Shown here: piece by piece, positions 11,005 through 18,939 of the stretch | How positions within the stretch are numbered: the first letter of the stretch is position 1 | Layout of the letters: each line of letters begins with the position of its first letter | NCBI RefSeq assembly: GCF_003254295.1 | Contig: NZ_QKZO01000001.1 | Location: 124,001-188,000 of the forward strand | From: Rhodobacter capsulatus | Lineage (GTDB): Bacteria; Pseudomonadota; Alphaproteobacteria; Rhodobacterales; Rhodobacteraceae | Direction of reading: 5' to 3' | Length of the DNA stretch: 64,000 bases | The notes under the pieces: model-generated | Seen by the model: the letters and a program-made list of their open reading frames with translations, nothing else | Databases searched by the model: none | What the model was told of the DNA's origin: nothing | Translations under genes and position numbers: made by a program

Positions 11005-11108
11005 CGCGGGCTCTCCTTCCCCCGGGCGCGGGGCGGGCGGCGCCGCCCCGGCCATCCCGGATTGCGTTTCAGCCCCCCCGTATTGCGCCAGACCGCAGGG
11101 AGCAAGGA

Positions 11109-11172
11109 AAAGACGCGCGGCGCGTGTGGACGCATGCGTCTTTCCGACATATTCTCGCCCCAATGCGTCTTT
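11109..11172. promoter_or_regulatory. Repeated GCGTCTTT motifs in a divergent promoter region
   Basis: Three copies of one octamer are present: inverted as AAAGACGC (11109-11116), then GCGTCTTT (11136-11143) and GCGTCTTT (11165-11172). The middle copy overlaps a perfect 12-bp palindrome, GACGCATGCGTC (11129-11140). The last two copies are part of a 10-bp direct repeat (ATGCGTCTTT) with 29-bp spacing, close to three helical turns. This suggests a regulator site between the SseB gene and the exporter operon. The regulator is unknown. Confidence 0.4.
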
Positions 11173-11256
11173 AGCAAAGGGGCCCGCGGCGATGTGCCCC
11201 CGATCGGGACGGATGCACCGACCGGGGCAAGAGGCGGCACGGCAGGCCGGGAAGCG

Positions 11257-11910
11257 ATGCTCGAATTCGACAATGTCAGCAAGTCGTTCTGGACGGGCAA
11301 GCGGCGCAAGGTGATCCTTGACCGGGCCTCGTTCCGGGTCGAGCTGGGCAATTCGCTCGGCATCCTTGCCCCCAACGGCACCGGCAAGACGACGATCATC
11401 AACATGATGGCGGGGCTGGAAAAACCCGACGAGGGCGAGATCCGCAAAAACTGCCGGGTGTCGTTTCCGCTCGGCTTCATGGGCGGCGTCGTGCCGCGTC
11501 ATTCCGGGCGCGAGAACACCCGCTTCATCGCCCGCCTTTACGGGCTCGACCCCGATTACGTCGAAGCCTTCTGCCGCTGGCTGTGCGGGCTCGAGGAATA
11601 TTTCGACATGCCGGTGGGCACCTACAGCCAGGGCATGCGGGCGCGGCTGACCTTCGCGCTGCTGCTGGCGCTGGAATTTGACATCTATCTGATCGACGAG
11701 GGGATGCCCTCGACCACCGATGTCGAATTCAACCGCAAGGCCGGGGCGATCCTGCGCGACCGGCTGAAGGAGGCGACGGTGATCGTCGTCTCGCATCAGG
11801 CGAGCACCCTTGAAAAGTTCTGCCGCACCGCCGCCGTGCTGCGCGACGGGCAGCTTTACATGTTCGACACTCTGGAAGAAGCGAAACGGATGTATGACTA
11901 CCATTCCTAA
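11257..11910 (+). CDS. Polysaccharide ABC exporter ATPase (KpsT/CtrD-like)
   Basis: The product is 217 residues, the size of KpsT. Walker A is APNGTGKTT (about residue 38), the signature loop is the KpsT-type YSQGMRARLTFAL, and Walker B is FDIYLIDEG. Proteins of this type energise export of capsular polysaccharide through the inner membrane together with a KpsM permease, which is not in the window. The start at 11257 is preceded only by a weak GGGAAG, but it matches the family N-terminus (MLEFDNVSKSF). It overlaps the next gene by 17 bases, implying coupling. An upstream start at about 11134 would add low-complexity sequence and is not favoured. Confidence 0.88.
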   Translation: MLEFDNVSKSFWTGKRRKVILDRASFRVELGNSLGILAPNGTGKTTIINMMAGLEKPDEGEIRKNCRVSFPLGFMGGVVPRHSGRENTRFIARLYGLDPDYVEAFCRWLCGLEEYFDMPVGTYSQGMRARLTFALLLALEFDIYLIDEGMPSTTDVEFNRKAGAILRDRLKEATVIVVSHQASTLEKFCRTAAVLRDGQLYMFDTLEEAKRMYDYHS

Positions 11911-13747
11911 GGCGATCCGGTATCACATCCGCCCCGAAACGCCGGTCCCGGCGGGCAGGCCCGGCCTTTCGGCCGATCTGACCCCGGTCGAAGATCTGCT
12001 GCGCCGCCGGGCCGAACGGCTGGGCACCGAAACGGCCGCGCCCGCCGCCCCGCCCCCCCCCGTCCTGCCGCCCGCCGCGCAGCCCGAGACCCGGGCCGAA
12101 CCGCTTTCGGGCGAGGGCAGCGATCTGTTCCAGCCGCAGGAAGACGGGTTCGGCGAGGTGCCCTATCCGACCGCCGCCCCCCGCAAGGCGGCACAGGGGG
12201 GGGCGCCCGCCGAGATCACCAGCGACGCCGACATCGCCAGCATCCGCGGCGAGGGGCTGACCGGGCGGCAGCTGCGGCTGGCACGGCGGACGGCGCAAAA
12301 GCACGGCATCGAGGCGAGTTCGGATTTCGAGGCGGTGCTGCTGTTGCGCCGCCGCGGCATCGACCCGTTCGACCGCAATGCGCTGATGGCGCTGGAACGC
12401 GCCGATGCCGAGACGGCGGCGCAGGCGGCCGCGATCCCGATGCCGGGCACCGCCCGGGGCGGCTCGGCCACCACCAAGGCGCTGGCGCGGATCGACGGCG
12501 CGGGCGCCGACACCCGGGTGCAGCTGCCGCAAACGATCACCCCCGCGCAGGTGCCCGCCCCGCCGCGCGGCGCCCCGGCGCTGGACGAAGGCACCCGCGC
12601 GCGCGAAATCATCAAGATCCAGCGCGACATCGCCCGGCGCAGGCGGCGGCGCATCGGGCTTTTGCTGGCGCGGCTGAGCTTTTTCGTCTTCCTGCCGACG
12701 CTGCTTGCGGGCTGGTATTTTTTCGTCGTCGCCACGCCGATGTATGCGACAAAGACCGAATTCGTGATCCAGAAGGCCGACAGCATGGGCGGCGGCGGCT
12801 CCGGTCTGGGCAGCCTGTTCTCGGGCACGCAGCTGGCGACGAACCAGGATTCGGTGACGGTGCAAAGCTTCCTGCAGTCGCGCGATGCGATGCTGCGGCT
12901 CGAGGCGGACAAGGGCTTCAAGGCGCATTTCTCGCAGCCCGGGATCGACCCGATCCAGCGGCTCGAACCCGGCGCGACGAACGAGGCCGCCTACAAGCTT
13001 TACAAGCGCAACGTGAAGATCGGCTACGACCCCTCCGAGGGGCTGATCCGCATGGAGGTGATCGCCGCAGATCCGCTGGTCTCGAAGGCGTTTTCCGAGG
13101 CGCTGATCTCCTATGCCGAGGGACAGGTGGACAGGCTGACCGGGCGGCTGCGCGAAGACCAGATGCGCGGCGCCCGCGAAAGCTATGAGGACGCCGAGCG
13201 CAAGGTCTTTGCCGCCCAGGCCAAGGTTCTGGAATTGCAGGAAAAGGTGGGCATTCTGGACCCGGCGGCAGAGGGCGCGGGCAAGATGAGCCAGGTCACC
13301 GGCTTCGAGACCGAGCTGCAGAAGAAACGTCTGGAGCTGGGGCAGCTGCTCGACAACCCGAGCCCGTCGCCCGCGCGGGTGGCGGGGGTGCGCGGCGACA
13401 TCTCGCGGCTTGAGACGATGATCGCGGAATTGCGGCGGCAGCTGACCGAAAAGACCGGCAGCACCGAATCGCTGGCCTCGGTCACCGGCCAGCTGCGTAT
13501 CGCCGAGGCGGAACTGGAAACCCGGCAGGGGCTTCTGGCGGCGGCGGCGCAGCAGATGGAAGTGGCGCGGATCGAGGCGAACAAGCAGGTGCGCTATCTG
13601 GAAATGGGGGTGCGGCCGGTGGCGCCGGACGAGCCCACCTATCCGCGCGCCTTCGAAGACACGCTGCTGGCCTTCCTCGTGTTTTCGGGTATCTACCTGA
13701 TGCTGTCGCTGACGGCCTCGATCCTGCGCGAACAGGTCTCGAGCTGA
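11894..13747 (+). CDS. Capsule export / chain-length protein (KpsE/Wzz-like) with long N-terminal extension
   Basis: This 617-residue protein has one membrane segment near 255-280 (SFFVFLPTLLAGWYFFVVA), a periplasmic region rich in coiled coil, and a second membrane segment near 590-612 (LLAFLVFSGIYLMLSL). That is the KpsE/BexC/CtrB topology, which links the ABC exporter to the outer-membrane channel. Typical KpsE is about 380 residues. The extra 250 residues lie before the first membrane segment, are rich in Pro and Ala, and should be cytoplasmic. Starting at 11894 it overlaps the ATPase gene and is followed 14 bases later by kdsA. The function of the extension is unknown. Confidence 0.85.
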   Translation: MTTIPKAIRYHIRPETPVPAGRPGLSADLTPVEDLLRRRAERLGTETAAPAAPPPPVLPPAAQPETRAEPLSGEGSDLFQPQEDGFGEVPYPTAAPRKAAQGGAPAEITSDADIASIRGEGLTGRQLRLARRTAQKHGIEASSDFEAVLLLRRRGIDPFDRNALMALERADAETAAQAAAIPMPGTARGGSATTKALARIDGAGADTRVQLPQTITPAQVPAPPRGAPALDEGTRAREIIKIQRDIARRRRRRIGLLLARLSFFVFLPTLLAGWYFFVVATPMYATKTEFVIQKADSMGGGGSGLGSLFSGTQLATNQDSVTVQSFLQSRDAMLRLEADKGFKAHFSQPGIDPIQRLEPGATNEAAYKLYKRNVKIGYDPSEGLIRMEVIAADPLVSKAFSEALISYAEGQVDRLTGRLREDQMRGARESYEDAERKVFAAQAKVLELQEKVGILDPAAEGAGKMSQVTGFETELQKKRLELGQLLDNPSPSPARVAGVRGDISRLETMIAELRRQLTEKTGSTESLASVTGQLRIAEAELETRQGLLAAAAQQMEVARIEANKQVRYLEMGVRPVAPDEPTYPRAFEDTLLAFLVFSGIYLMLSLTASILREQVSS

Positions 13748-13761
13748 TCCCGGAGGAAAGC

Positions 13762-14595
13762 ATGAAGACTGTCACCATCGGCCGCCTGACGGTGGCCAAC
13801 GACCTGCCGCTGACGGTGATCGCGGGGCCCTGCCAGCTGGAAAGCCTGCCACATGCGCTGATGATCGCCGAGGTGATGGCCGAGGCCTGCGCCGCCGCGG
13901 GGGCGCAATTCGTCTTCAAGGGCAGTTTCGACAAGGCGAACCGCACCAGTCTGAAGGGCAAGCGCGGGGTGGGCCTTGATGCCGGTCTGGCGATCCTCGA
14001 CACGGTGCGCGCGAAGCTCGGCTGCCCGGTCTTGACCGACATCCACGACGCCGAGCAGGCGCGGATCGCGGCGCAGGTGGTGGATGTGATCCAGATCCCG
14101 GCATTTCTGTGCCGCCAGACAGATCTTTTGATCGCGGCGGGGGAAACCGGGCGCGTGGTGAACATCAAGAAGGGGCAATTCCTGGCGCCCTGGGACATGC
14201 CGAATGTCGCCGAAAAGGTCGCCTCGACCGGCAACGAGAAAATCCTGCTGACCGAGCGCGGCACGTCGTTCGGCTACAACACGCTCGTGGCCGACATGCG
14301 CGGCCTGCCGGTGATGGCGAAGACCGGCTATCCGGTGATCATGGATGCGACGCATTCGGTGCAGCAGCCGGGCGGGCTTGGCGGCGCCTCGGGCGGGCAG
14401 CGCGAGATGGCGCCGGTGATGGCGCGCGCGGCGGTCAGCCTCGGCATCGCCGGGGTCTTCATCGAGACGCACGAAGCGCCCGACACCGCGCCCTCGGACG
14501 GGCCGAACATGATCCCGCTTGACCAGATGCCGAAGCTGATCGCGACGCTGATGGCCTTTGACCGGCTGGCCAAGGCCGATCCGATCCGGCTGTAA
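13762..14595 (+). CDS. kdsA: 3-deoxy-8-phosphooctulonate synthase (Kdo-8-P synthase)
   Basis: The 277-residue enzyme condenses phosphoenolpyruvate with arabinose-5-phosphate to give Kdo-8-phosphate, the precursor of lipid A core Kdo and of the poly-Kdo linker of group 2 capsules. Motifs seen are AGPCQLES at the N-terminus, FKGSFDKANRTS, and the C-terminal FIETHEAPDTAPSDGPNM. Length matches E. coli KdsA (284). GGAGGAAAGC stands before the ATG. Its place directly after KpsT- and KpsE-like genes fits a Kdo-linked capsule. It may also be the cell's only kdsA for lipopolysaccharide, which cannot be judged here. Confidence 0.96.
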   Translation: MKTVTIGRLTVANDLPLTVIAGPCQLESLPHALMIAEVMAEACAAAGAQFVFKGSFDKANRTSLKGKRGVGLDAGLAILDTVRAKLGCPVLTDIHDAEQARIAAQVVDVIQIPAFLCRQTDLLIAAGETGRVVNIKKGQFLAPWDMPNVAEKVASTGNEKILLTERGTSFGYNTLVADMRGLPVMAKTGYPVIMDATHSVQQPGGLGGASGGQREMAPVMARAAVSLGIAGVFIETHEAPDTAPSDGPNMIPLDQMPKLIATLMAFDRLAKADPIRL

Positions 14596-14600
14596 GAAAG

Positions 14601-14740
14601 GGGGCGCTGCCCCCCGTCCGCAAGCGGACTCCCCCCGGGATATTTGCGGCAAGGTGAAAGCAGATCCGGGTTGCCTTTCACCTTGGGCCAAATATCCCGG
14701 GGGGTGAATTGGCCAAAGGCCAAGAGGGGGGCAGCGCCCC
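14601..14740. repeat. Large compound inverted repeat after kdsA (REP-like, bidirectional terminator-like)
   Basis: Two arms face each other. The outer arms are GGGGCGCTGCCCCCC (14601-14615) and its exact reverse complement (14726-14740). The inner arms, 14631-14660 and 14675-14704, match at 27 of 30 positions and contain CCCCCCGGGATATTT and GGTGAAAG. Each arm resembles the repeat at 8430-8475. It lies between convergent kdsA and the flavoprotein gene, where a two-way terminator would be useful. Such elements recur between Rhodobacter genes. Confidence 0.75.
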
Positions 14741-14751
14741 CCCTGCCCCGC

Positions 14752-15939
14752 TCACAGAACCTGCGCCGCCGCCCAGGCCGAGGACCAGGCCCACTGGAAG
14801 TTGTAACCGCCCAGCCAGCCGGTCACATCGACGACCTCGCCGATGAAATGCAGCCCCGGCACGGCTTTCGCCTCCAGCGTCTTCGCATCAAGCGCCTCGG
14901 TCGCGACGCCGCCCACCGTCACCTCGGCGGTGCGATAGCCCTCCGACCCCACGGGGCGGACCTGCCAGGCCTGCACCTGCGCCGCCAGCTGCGCCAGCGC
15001 GCGGTTGCCGTGATCGGCCAGCCGCCCCGACAACCCCGATTGCGCCACCGCCAGCGCCGCCAGCTTGTCGGGCAAAAGCCGGCCAAGCGCGGTGTGCAGC
15101 GCGATCCGCCCGGTTTCGGCACGGATCGCGGCCAGCTCCCCGGCGATGTCGCGCCCCGGCGCCAGATCGATCACCAGCGCCTCGCCCTCGCGCCAGTAGC
15201 TGGAAATCTGCAGGATCGCCGGGCCCGAGAGGCCGCGATGGGTGAACAGCAGGTCTTCCTCCAGGCGGCGCTTGCCCAGGCTCACCCGCGCGGGCAGGCC
15301 GATCCCCGCCAAGGGCGCGGTGCGCACCAGATCCTGTTCGGCAAAGGTCAGCGGCACCAGCCCGGGGCGGGTCTCGGTCAGCCGCAGCCCGAAGCTTTCG
15401 GCAAGGCGATAGCCCAGCCCGGAGGCGCCCAGCTTCGGGATCGACTTGCCGCCCGTCGCCACCACCACGCGCGGCGCGCAAAGCACGCCCTCGGAGGTGA
15501 CCACCTCGAATCCCCGCGCCCCCTGCCGCACCGTCTCGATGGCGCAGCCCAGCCGGATCTCGCCGCCCGCGCGCAGATCGGCGAGCAGCAGATCGACCAG
15601 CTGCCAGGCCTTGCCGTCGAAGAACAGCTGGCCGCGGTGCTTTTCGCGCCAGGCGATGCCCGCGGCCTCGATGCGGGCGATCATGTCGGCGGGGGTGAAG
15701 CGGCTGAGCGCCGACAGCGCGAAGCGGGGGTTTTCCGACAGGAACCGCTCGGGCGCGTTTTGCCGGGTCAGCTCGCGGTTGGTGAAGTTGCACCGCCCGC
15801 CGCCCGAGATCCGGATCTTTTCGCCGGGGCGCTGCGCATGATCCAGCACGATCACGCGGCGGCCGCGGCGGGTGGCTTCGGCGGCACAGAAGAGCCCGGC
15901 GGCCCCCGCACCAAGGATGATGGCATCAAATTGGGTCAT
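14752..15939 (-). CDS. BaiN/HI0933 (YhiN) family flavoprotein
   Basis: The 395-residue protein begins with a dinucleotide-binding motif (AIILGAGAAGLFCA) and the family signature EKIRISGGGRCNFTN. Near the C-terminus it has GGVATEALDAKTLEAK and then LHFIGEVVDVTGWLGGYNFQWAWSSG-like sequence that closes the FAD site. Members bind FAD and probably NAD(P)H. Some (BaiN) reduce bile-acid intermediates, but the role in Proteobacteria is not known. It is a single gene, convergent with kdsA across the inverted repeat. Its start is about 100 bases upstream of the divergent tRNA-Gln. Confidence 0.92.
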   Translation of the reverse strand: MTQFDAIILGAGAAGLFCAAEATRRGRRVIVLDHAQRPGEKIRISGGGRCNFTNRELTRQNAPERFLSENPRFALSALSRFTPADMIARIEAAGIAWREKHRGQLFFDGKAWQLVDLLLADLRAGGEIRLGCAIETVRQGARGFEVVTSEGVLCAPRVVVATGGKSIPKLGASGLGYRLAESFGLRLTETRPGLVPLTFAEQDLVRTAPLAGIGLPARVSLGKRRLEEDLLFTHRGLSGPAILQISSYWREGEALVIDLAPGRDIAGELAAIRAETGRIALHTALGRLLPDKLAALAVAQSGLSGRLADHGNRALAQLAAQVQAWQVRPVGSEGYRTAEVTVGGVATEALDAKTLEAKAVPGLHFIGEVVDVTGWLGGYNFQWAWSSAWAAAQVL

Positions 15940-15995
15940 ACGAGGGCTTTGCCTGCGGCGGAAAAAAAGCGCAACGGATTTCGTGATTTTTCCTC

Positions 15996-16024
15996 TTGCG
16001 CCCCCCCGCAGCCTTGGCTAAACA
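15996..16024 (+). promoter_or_regulatory. Promoter of tRNA-Gln
   Basis: TTGCGC (15996-16001), a 17-base spacer, and TAAACA (16019-16024) lie 15 bases before the tRNA 5' end. The spacing is ideal for a housekeeping sigma factor, and the -35 matches the usual Rhodobacter TTG-rich form. Confidence 0.5.
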
Positions 16025-16038
16025 CCGCCGCACAGCGT

Positions 16039-16113
16039 TGGGGTATCGCCAAGCGGTAAGGCAGCGGTTTTTGGTACCGCCATTCCTAGGTTCGAATCCT
16101 AGTACCCCAGCCA
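16039..16113 (+). tRNA. tRNA-Gln (anticodon TTG)
   Basis: The acceptor stem TGGGGTA pairs with TACCCCA (16103-16109), and the discriminator G is at 16110. CCA is encoded at 16111-16113. The anticodon loop reads TTTTGGT with anticodon TTG, and the T arm contains GGTTCGAATCC. The mature body is 16039-16110. The DNA just downstream holds insertion-sequence scraps, so this tRNA may have served as an integration site. Confidence 0.97.
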
Positions 16114-16588
16114 TTCCACCGAATAAGTCTTGAAAAACAGAGAACGAGCCCTCGCGGCTTGGACATTCTGGGGACGGGCACCACAAACGGTTGCACACCG
16201 GGCACCACAAACACCCGATGCAACCCTGCGGAACCCGACGCGCCGAAGACCTTGCCAGCGACTTTGAAAAGAGGTCGTCATGAGGGGCCGCCCTGTCTTT
16301 GCCAGCGTTTAGGAGGCTTTCATTTCGCCGCCGCATCCCGGGGTTTCCCCCAAAATACGACCGGTGATGGTTTCGGCTCGGGACGACAGACAGCTTGGAC
16401 AGCGTTTAAATGATGTGTGCAGCTCTCTGCGTGCCAATCTGCGTCGACTGGTGCCCCCGATCGGCGTCCGAGAGGGCCGCCCCCGGCGAGCGGGTGGGCA
16501 GGCCCGTGGCGGCGCAGCTTTCCAGCTTGCGCAGCCGACGCGGGCCCGCGTTTCCGTGGGCCTTCAGGCTCGGGGGGCGTTCAGGCTC
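16114..16588. other. Non-coding accessory strip after tRNA-Gln with a 13-bp direct repeat
   Basis: No convincing gene is seen; open frames here have frame-shadow composition. The 13-mer GGGCACCACAAAC occurs twice, at 16176-16188 and 16200-16212, with a 24-bp period. Its origin is unknown. Remnants of an element integrated at the tRNA are one possibility. Confidence 0.5.
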
Positions 16589-16744
16589 GGGTTTGAGGCG
16601 CCGGCTGTCGTTGCCGGTTTCAACGATGTCGCAGTGGCGGGCGAGACGGTCGCGCAAGGCGGTGGTCCTCTTCGCCTTCCCGCATATGGTCGGCCACGCG
16701 CCGAATGCCAGGTTGGCGCTGACGAGCACGGAGTTCCGCTCATG
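16589..16744 (-). pseudogene. IS21-family IstB ATPase remnant (C-terminal part)
   Basis: The translation contains VSANLAFGAWP, TTALRDRLARHC and DIVETGND in order. This is the conserved C-terminal block of IstB helper ATPases (family form: TTNLAFGEWP...TTALLDRLTHHCDIVETGN). Only about 52 residues remain. Neither the Walker A region of IstB nor IstA is seen on either side, so it is an old fragment and cannot function. The 259 bases between it and the DUF6481 gene show no recognisable gene. Confidence 0.75.
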
Positions 16745-17003
16745 GAGCCAGGCGCGACAGAGGGAACGGCACCTGGCCACCGGACGGTGCGGAAGGCAGA
16801 TATCCGAGTTCTTCGGGGCATGAGGCGGATCAGGCAACGGTCCGGGCGGCCGTTGCGCCGCGGAACGACGTCGAGGCGCATGAGAGGGTCTGCAAGCCGC
16901 CCCGCCTTCCGGCACGGGCCGCAAAAGCGGGGGCTTGGGCGGCGATCCTTGGCGCGGCGCAATTGCGACGGGATCCAACCGCGCGCCCCGCCAGTGGTCG
17001 GGA

Positions 17004-17387
17004 TCAGGCGACCCGTTGCGCGCCCTTGCGTTTTGCGTAACGAAGGTCCCGGGCAGTCTTGCGCGCGGCTTCATCGGAAAGCACAAGCGCAATGCGTCGC
17101 GCTTTTGCCAATTTCTCCGCCTCGAGGGTTGCAACTTCGGCGGCTTGTCGCTGCCTCTCCGCCTCGGCAACCGCGGCAGTTTCGGCCTCTGCGATCTGTT
17201 GCGCTTTCAGCTTTTCCGCTGCCCGCGCGGCGTGCCGTGCGTCGCGCAGCCGTGCCACCTCGGCACGTGCCGCGAGCTTCCGGGCCAGATCCGGCGCGGC
17301 CGTAGCACTTTTGAATTTCTCCAGCAGGGCCGCTTTGGCACTGACGGCGTCGCTTCTGCGATCAAAGTGTTCCTTGGTTTTCAACAT
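17004..17387 (-). CDS. DUF6481-type small alanine-rich coiled-coil protein
   Basis: This 127-residue protein is very rich in Ala, Lys, Arg and Glu and is predicted to be one long helix (KLKAQQIAEAETAAVAEAER region). It ends in a basic tail with RDLRYAKRKGAQ. The shape and the conserved start (LLEKFKS) fit the DUF6481 family, whose function is unknown. AAGGA stands six bases before the ATG. It is the last of four short minus-strand genes that begin with a cold-shock gene, so cold or stress induction is plausible. The composition suggests nucleic-acid or ribosome binding, but that is only inference. Confidence 0.75.
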   Translation of the reverse strand: MLKTKEHFDRRSDAVSAKAALLEKFKSATAAPDLARKLAARAEVARLRDARHAARAAEKLKAQQIAEAETAAVAEAERQRQAAEVATLEAEKLAKARRIALVLSDEAARKTARDLRYAKRKGAQRVA

Positions 17388-17439
17388 GCGATGTCCTTAA
17401 TGCGTGGGATGAAGCCGATCCGGATCTGTCCGACTGGAT

Positions 17440-17652
17440 TCAGGCGTTGTTTTTGGTCCGCAGAACTGCAATTGCCGTTCCGGCCTGTTCTCTTTCAAGA
17501 CGTGCCGTTCTCAGCCGAAGGGTTTTGGCGGCACGTTCGGATGTTTCCGTATCCTGTTCCTGCACCGCGCGCCTGCGCTCCAGAAATTGCGATTGCGTCT
17601 TGTTGAAGGCGATTTCCGCAATTTGCCGCGCCTTGCTCATTTGACCAGACAT
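17440..17652 (-). CDS. 70-residue charged helical protein of unknown function
   Basis: The ATG at 17652 has a strong GGAGGT five bases upstream, which marks it as the start even though the frame is open further. The product (MSGQMSKARQIAEIAF...) is short, highly charged, and almost wholly helical with a repeated ERxxR pattern, ending in RTKNNA. I do not recognise the family. It lies between the DUF982 and DUF6481 genes on the same strand, 52 bases before the latter. Similar composition to its DUF6481 neighbour hints at a related role. Confidence 0.65.
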   Translation of the reverse strand: MSGQMSKARQIAEIAFNKTQSQFLERRRAVQEQDTETSERAAKTLRLRTARLEREQAGTAIAVLRTKNNA

Positions 17653-17820
17653 GAAGACCTCCGATGTCGAGAAAGGGTCAATTCGGCCCGGAGGGATTAT
17701 TTCTCCCACCGGCACCACATTATTCGAGCGCTGAAAAACGAAGCTGTGCCGCGCGGGTTTCTCACGCTTGACCGGGACCAGTTCATGAGCGGCCCCGCCA
17801 TTCCCCGCTCGACGCAAAGG

Positions 17821-18141
17821 TTACGCGCATCCGACGGGGTGTTCGACCGCGCGCCGGGCCGTGTAACCGACAAGGTCTTCCGGGATGAAACCGGCCGATC
17901 GCGCCGCAGCGGTAAAGGCACGCCGCGCCACCCCCACAGGAACCAGACAGTCCATCGCGGCCTCGACCTGCTTCAGAGCGGTCATACGCGCCTCGTCGGC
18001 AATCGGCCATCTTTTCAGCAACCAGTACTTGACTTGTTCGATCGTGCTGAATTTTTGCACGTCCCCCTCTGGAGACATGACAAAGGAAAGGGGTTTCCCC
18101 CAGGTAATTTCTATCAACCGCAGGTCTTTCTTGAACGGCAA
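17821..18141 (-). CDS. DUF982 family protein
   Basis: The 106-residue protein has the DUF982 pattern: an N-terminal beta-strand region (IEITWGKPLSFVMSPEGDVQKFST), then VKYWLLKRWP and a helical half with ALKQVEAAMDCLVP and ARRAFTAAARSAGF. DUF982 proteins are short, common in Alphaproteobacteria, and of unknown function. It lies 87 bases after the cold-shock gene on the same strand. The 168 bases between it and the 70-aa gene could hold a separate promoter. Confidence 0.8.
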   Translation of the reverse strand: MPFKKDLRLIEITWGKPLSFVMSPEGDVQKFSTIEQVKYWLLKRWPIADEARMTALKQVEAAMDCLVPVGVARRAFTAAARSAGFIPEDLVGYTARRAVEHPVGCA

Positions 18142-18228
18142 ACGGAAGATGCGGATCGCATCTCCAACGCTTCCGGAAAAGCGGGTCCAGCGCCTGGCCG
18201 ATCCCGCTTTCTATTGTTTGCCTGAGCC

Positions 18229-18435
18229 TCAGGCGAGGACGAGATTTGTGGCCGACTCGCGGCCATTGCGATCCCGCTCGAGATCAAACGAGACAGCCTG
18301 GCCATCATCGAGGCCGCGGATGCCCGCGCGCTCCAGGGCGGTCACATGAACGAAAACGTCCTTCGTGCCGCTCGCCGGGGCGATAAAGCCAAAACCTTTG
18401 GTTGCGTTGAACCATTTCACGGTGCCATTGGCCAT
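18229..18435 (-). CDS. Cold-shock protein (CspA family)
   Basis: This 68-residue single cold-shock domain binds single-stranded RNA or DNA. RNP1 is KGFGFIAP and RNP2 is DVFVHVT; the start GTVKWFNATKGFGF is canonical. The ATG at 18435 is chosen because GAAGGAG lies eight bases upstream; a GTG at 18444 overlaps that site and cannot use it. It leads a group of four small same-strand genes. About 200 bases of upstream sequence up to the IS110 remnant could carry the long leader typical of cold-shock genes, but I cannot identify a cold box. Confidence 0.95.
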   Translation of the reverse strand: MANGTVKWFNATKGFGFIAPASGTKDVFVHVTALERAGIRGLDDGQAVSFDLERDRNGRESATNLVLA

Positions 18436-18634
18436 CGTGTTCACTCCTTCAGGGGAATGCTGCCCACAATATGCGACAGCTCGGCTTGGTCAGACGAGAG
18501 AGCAGACTGAAGCCGATGAAGGAGACAGGGTGCGGTCGAGAAAAACTTCGCTCATGTCTGAGTAGCAGGTTTTGCAGATTTTGCAACGAGTCTCTTGCGG
18601 TTTTCAAAACAATCCATTTGCGAGGGGAGCGGTC

Positions 18635-18850
18635 ATGAAGGGTATTATCACGGTCGGGCCCGACCTGGCGAAGAATGTGTTTCAGGCGCATGGGGCCGAT
18701 GCCGAGGCAATCTGCGAAACGTCCCTGCGTCCGGGGTCAAGCGGGTCCGCGCCAGCGGATTGAACGATCCGGGGATCGTTTGCAGGGCGCAGAACGCGCT
18801 TCGTGCCCGTGAAACGTGAGGAGATCCAAGGAGCCGCGCCGCGCCATAAC
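18635..18850 (+). pseudogene. IS110-family transposase remnant, internally deleted
   Basis: The ATG at 18635 (preceded by GAGGGGAG) starts MKGIITVGPDLAKNVFQAHG, the IS110 N-terminus; the usual catalytic VGLDLAK is VGPDLAK here. It then joins directly to DAEAICET, which in intact IS110 proteins lies about 80 residues later, and stops at 18763. After a further rearrangement RFVPVKREE, the next IS110 block, appears in another frame near 18798-18824. The copy is clearly dead. Confidence 0.75.
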
Positions 18851-18939
18851 GCTGTCGCTCGGCGCCTCGCGGCTTCGTCCCTGGGGGCGACGCGGGCCGA
18901 ACACCAGACGCCACCCGCGCGCCCCGGCCCAGTCGCGCG

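Noticed and set aside
9853-11256. A long N-terminal extension of the KpsT-like ATPase (start at 9853)
   Set aside because: The added residues are low-complexity and run antisense to glcD's upstream region and the SseB gene. The family start at 11257 gives the right length.
15926-16336. A minus-strand frame across tRNA-Gln ([13 protein letters not shown])
   Set aside because: It is a translation of the antisense of the tRNA, a common false gene.
16364-17305. A 313-codon plus-strand frame after tRNA-Gln
   Set aside because: Composition is that of a shadow, and it crosses an IstB remnant and the DUF6481 gene on the other strand.
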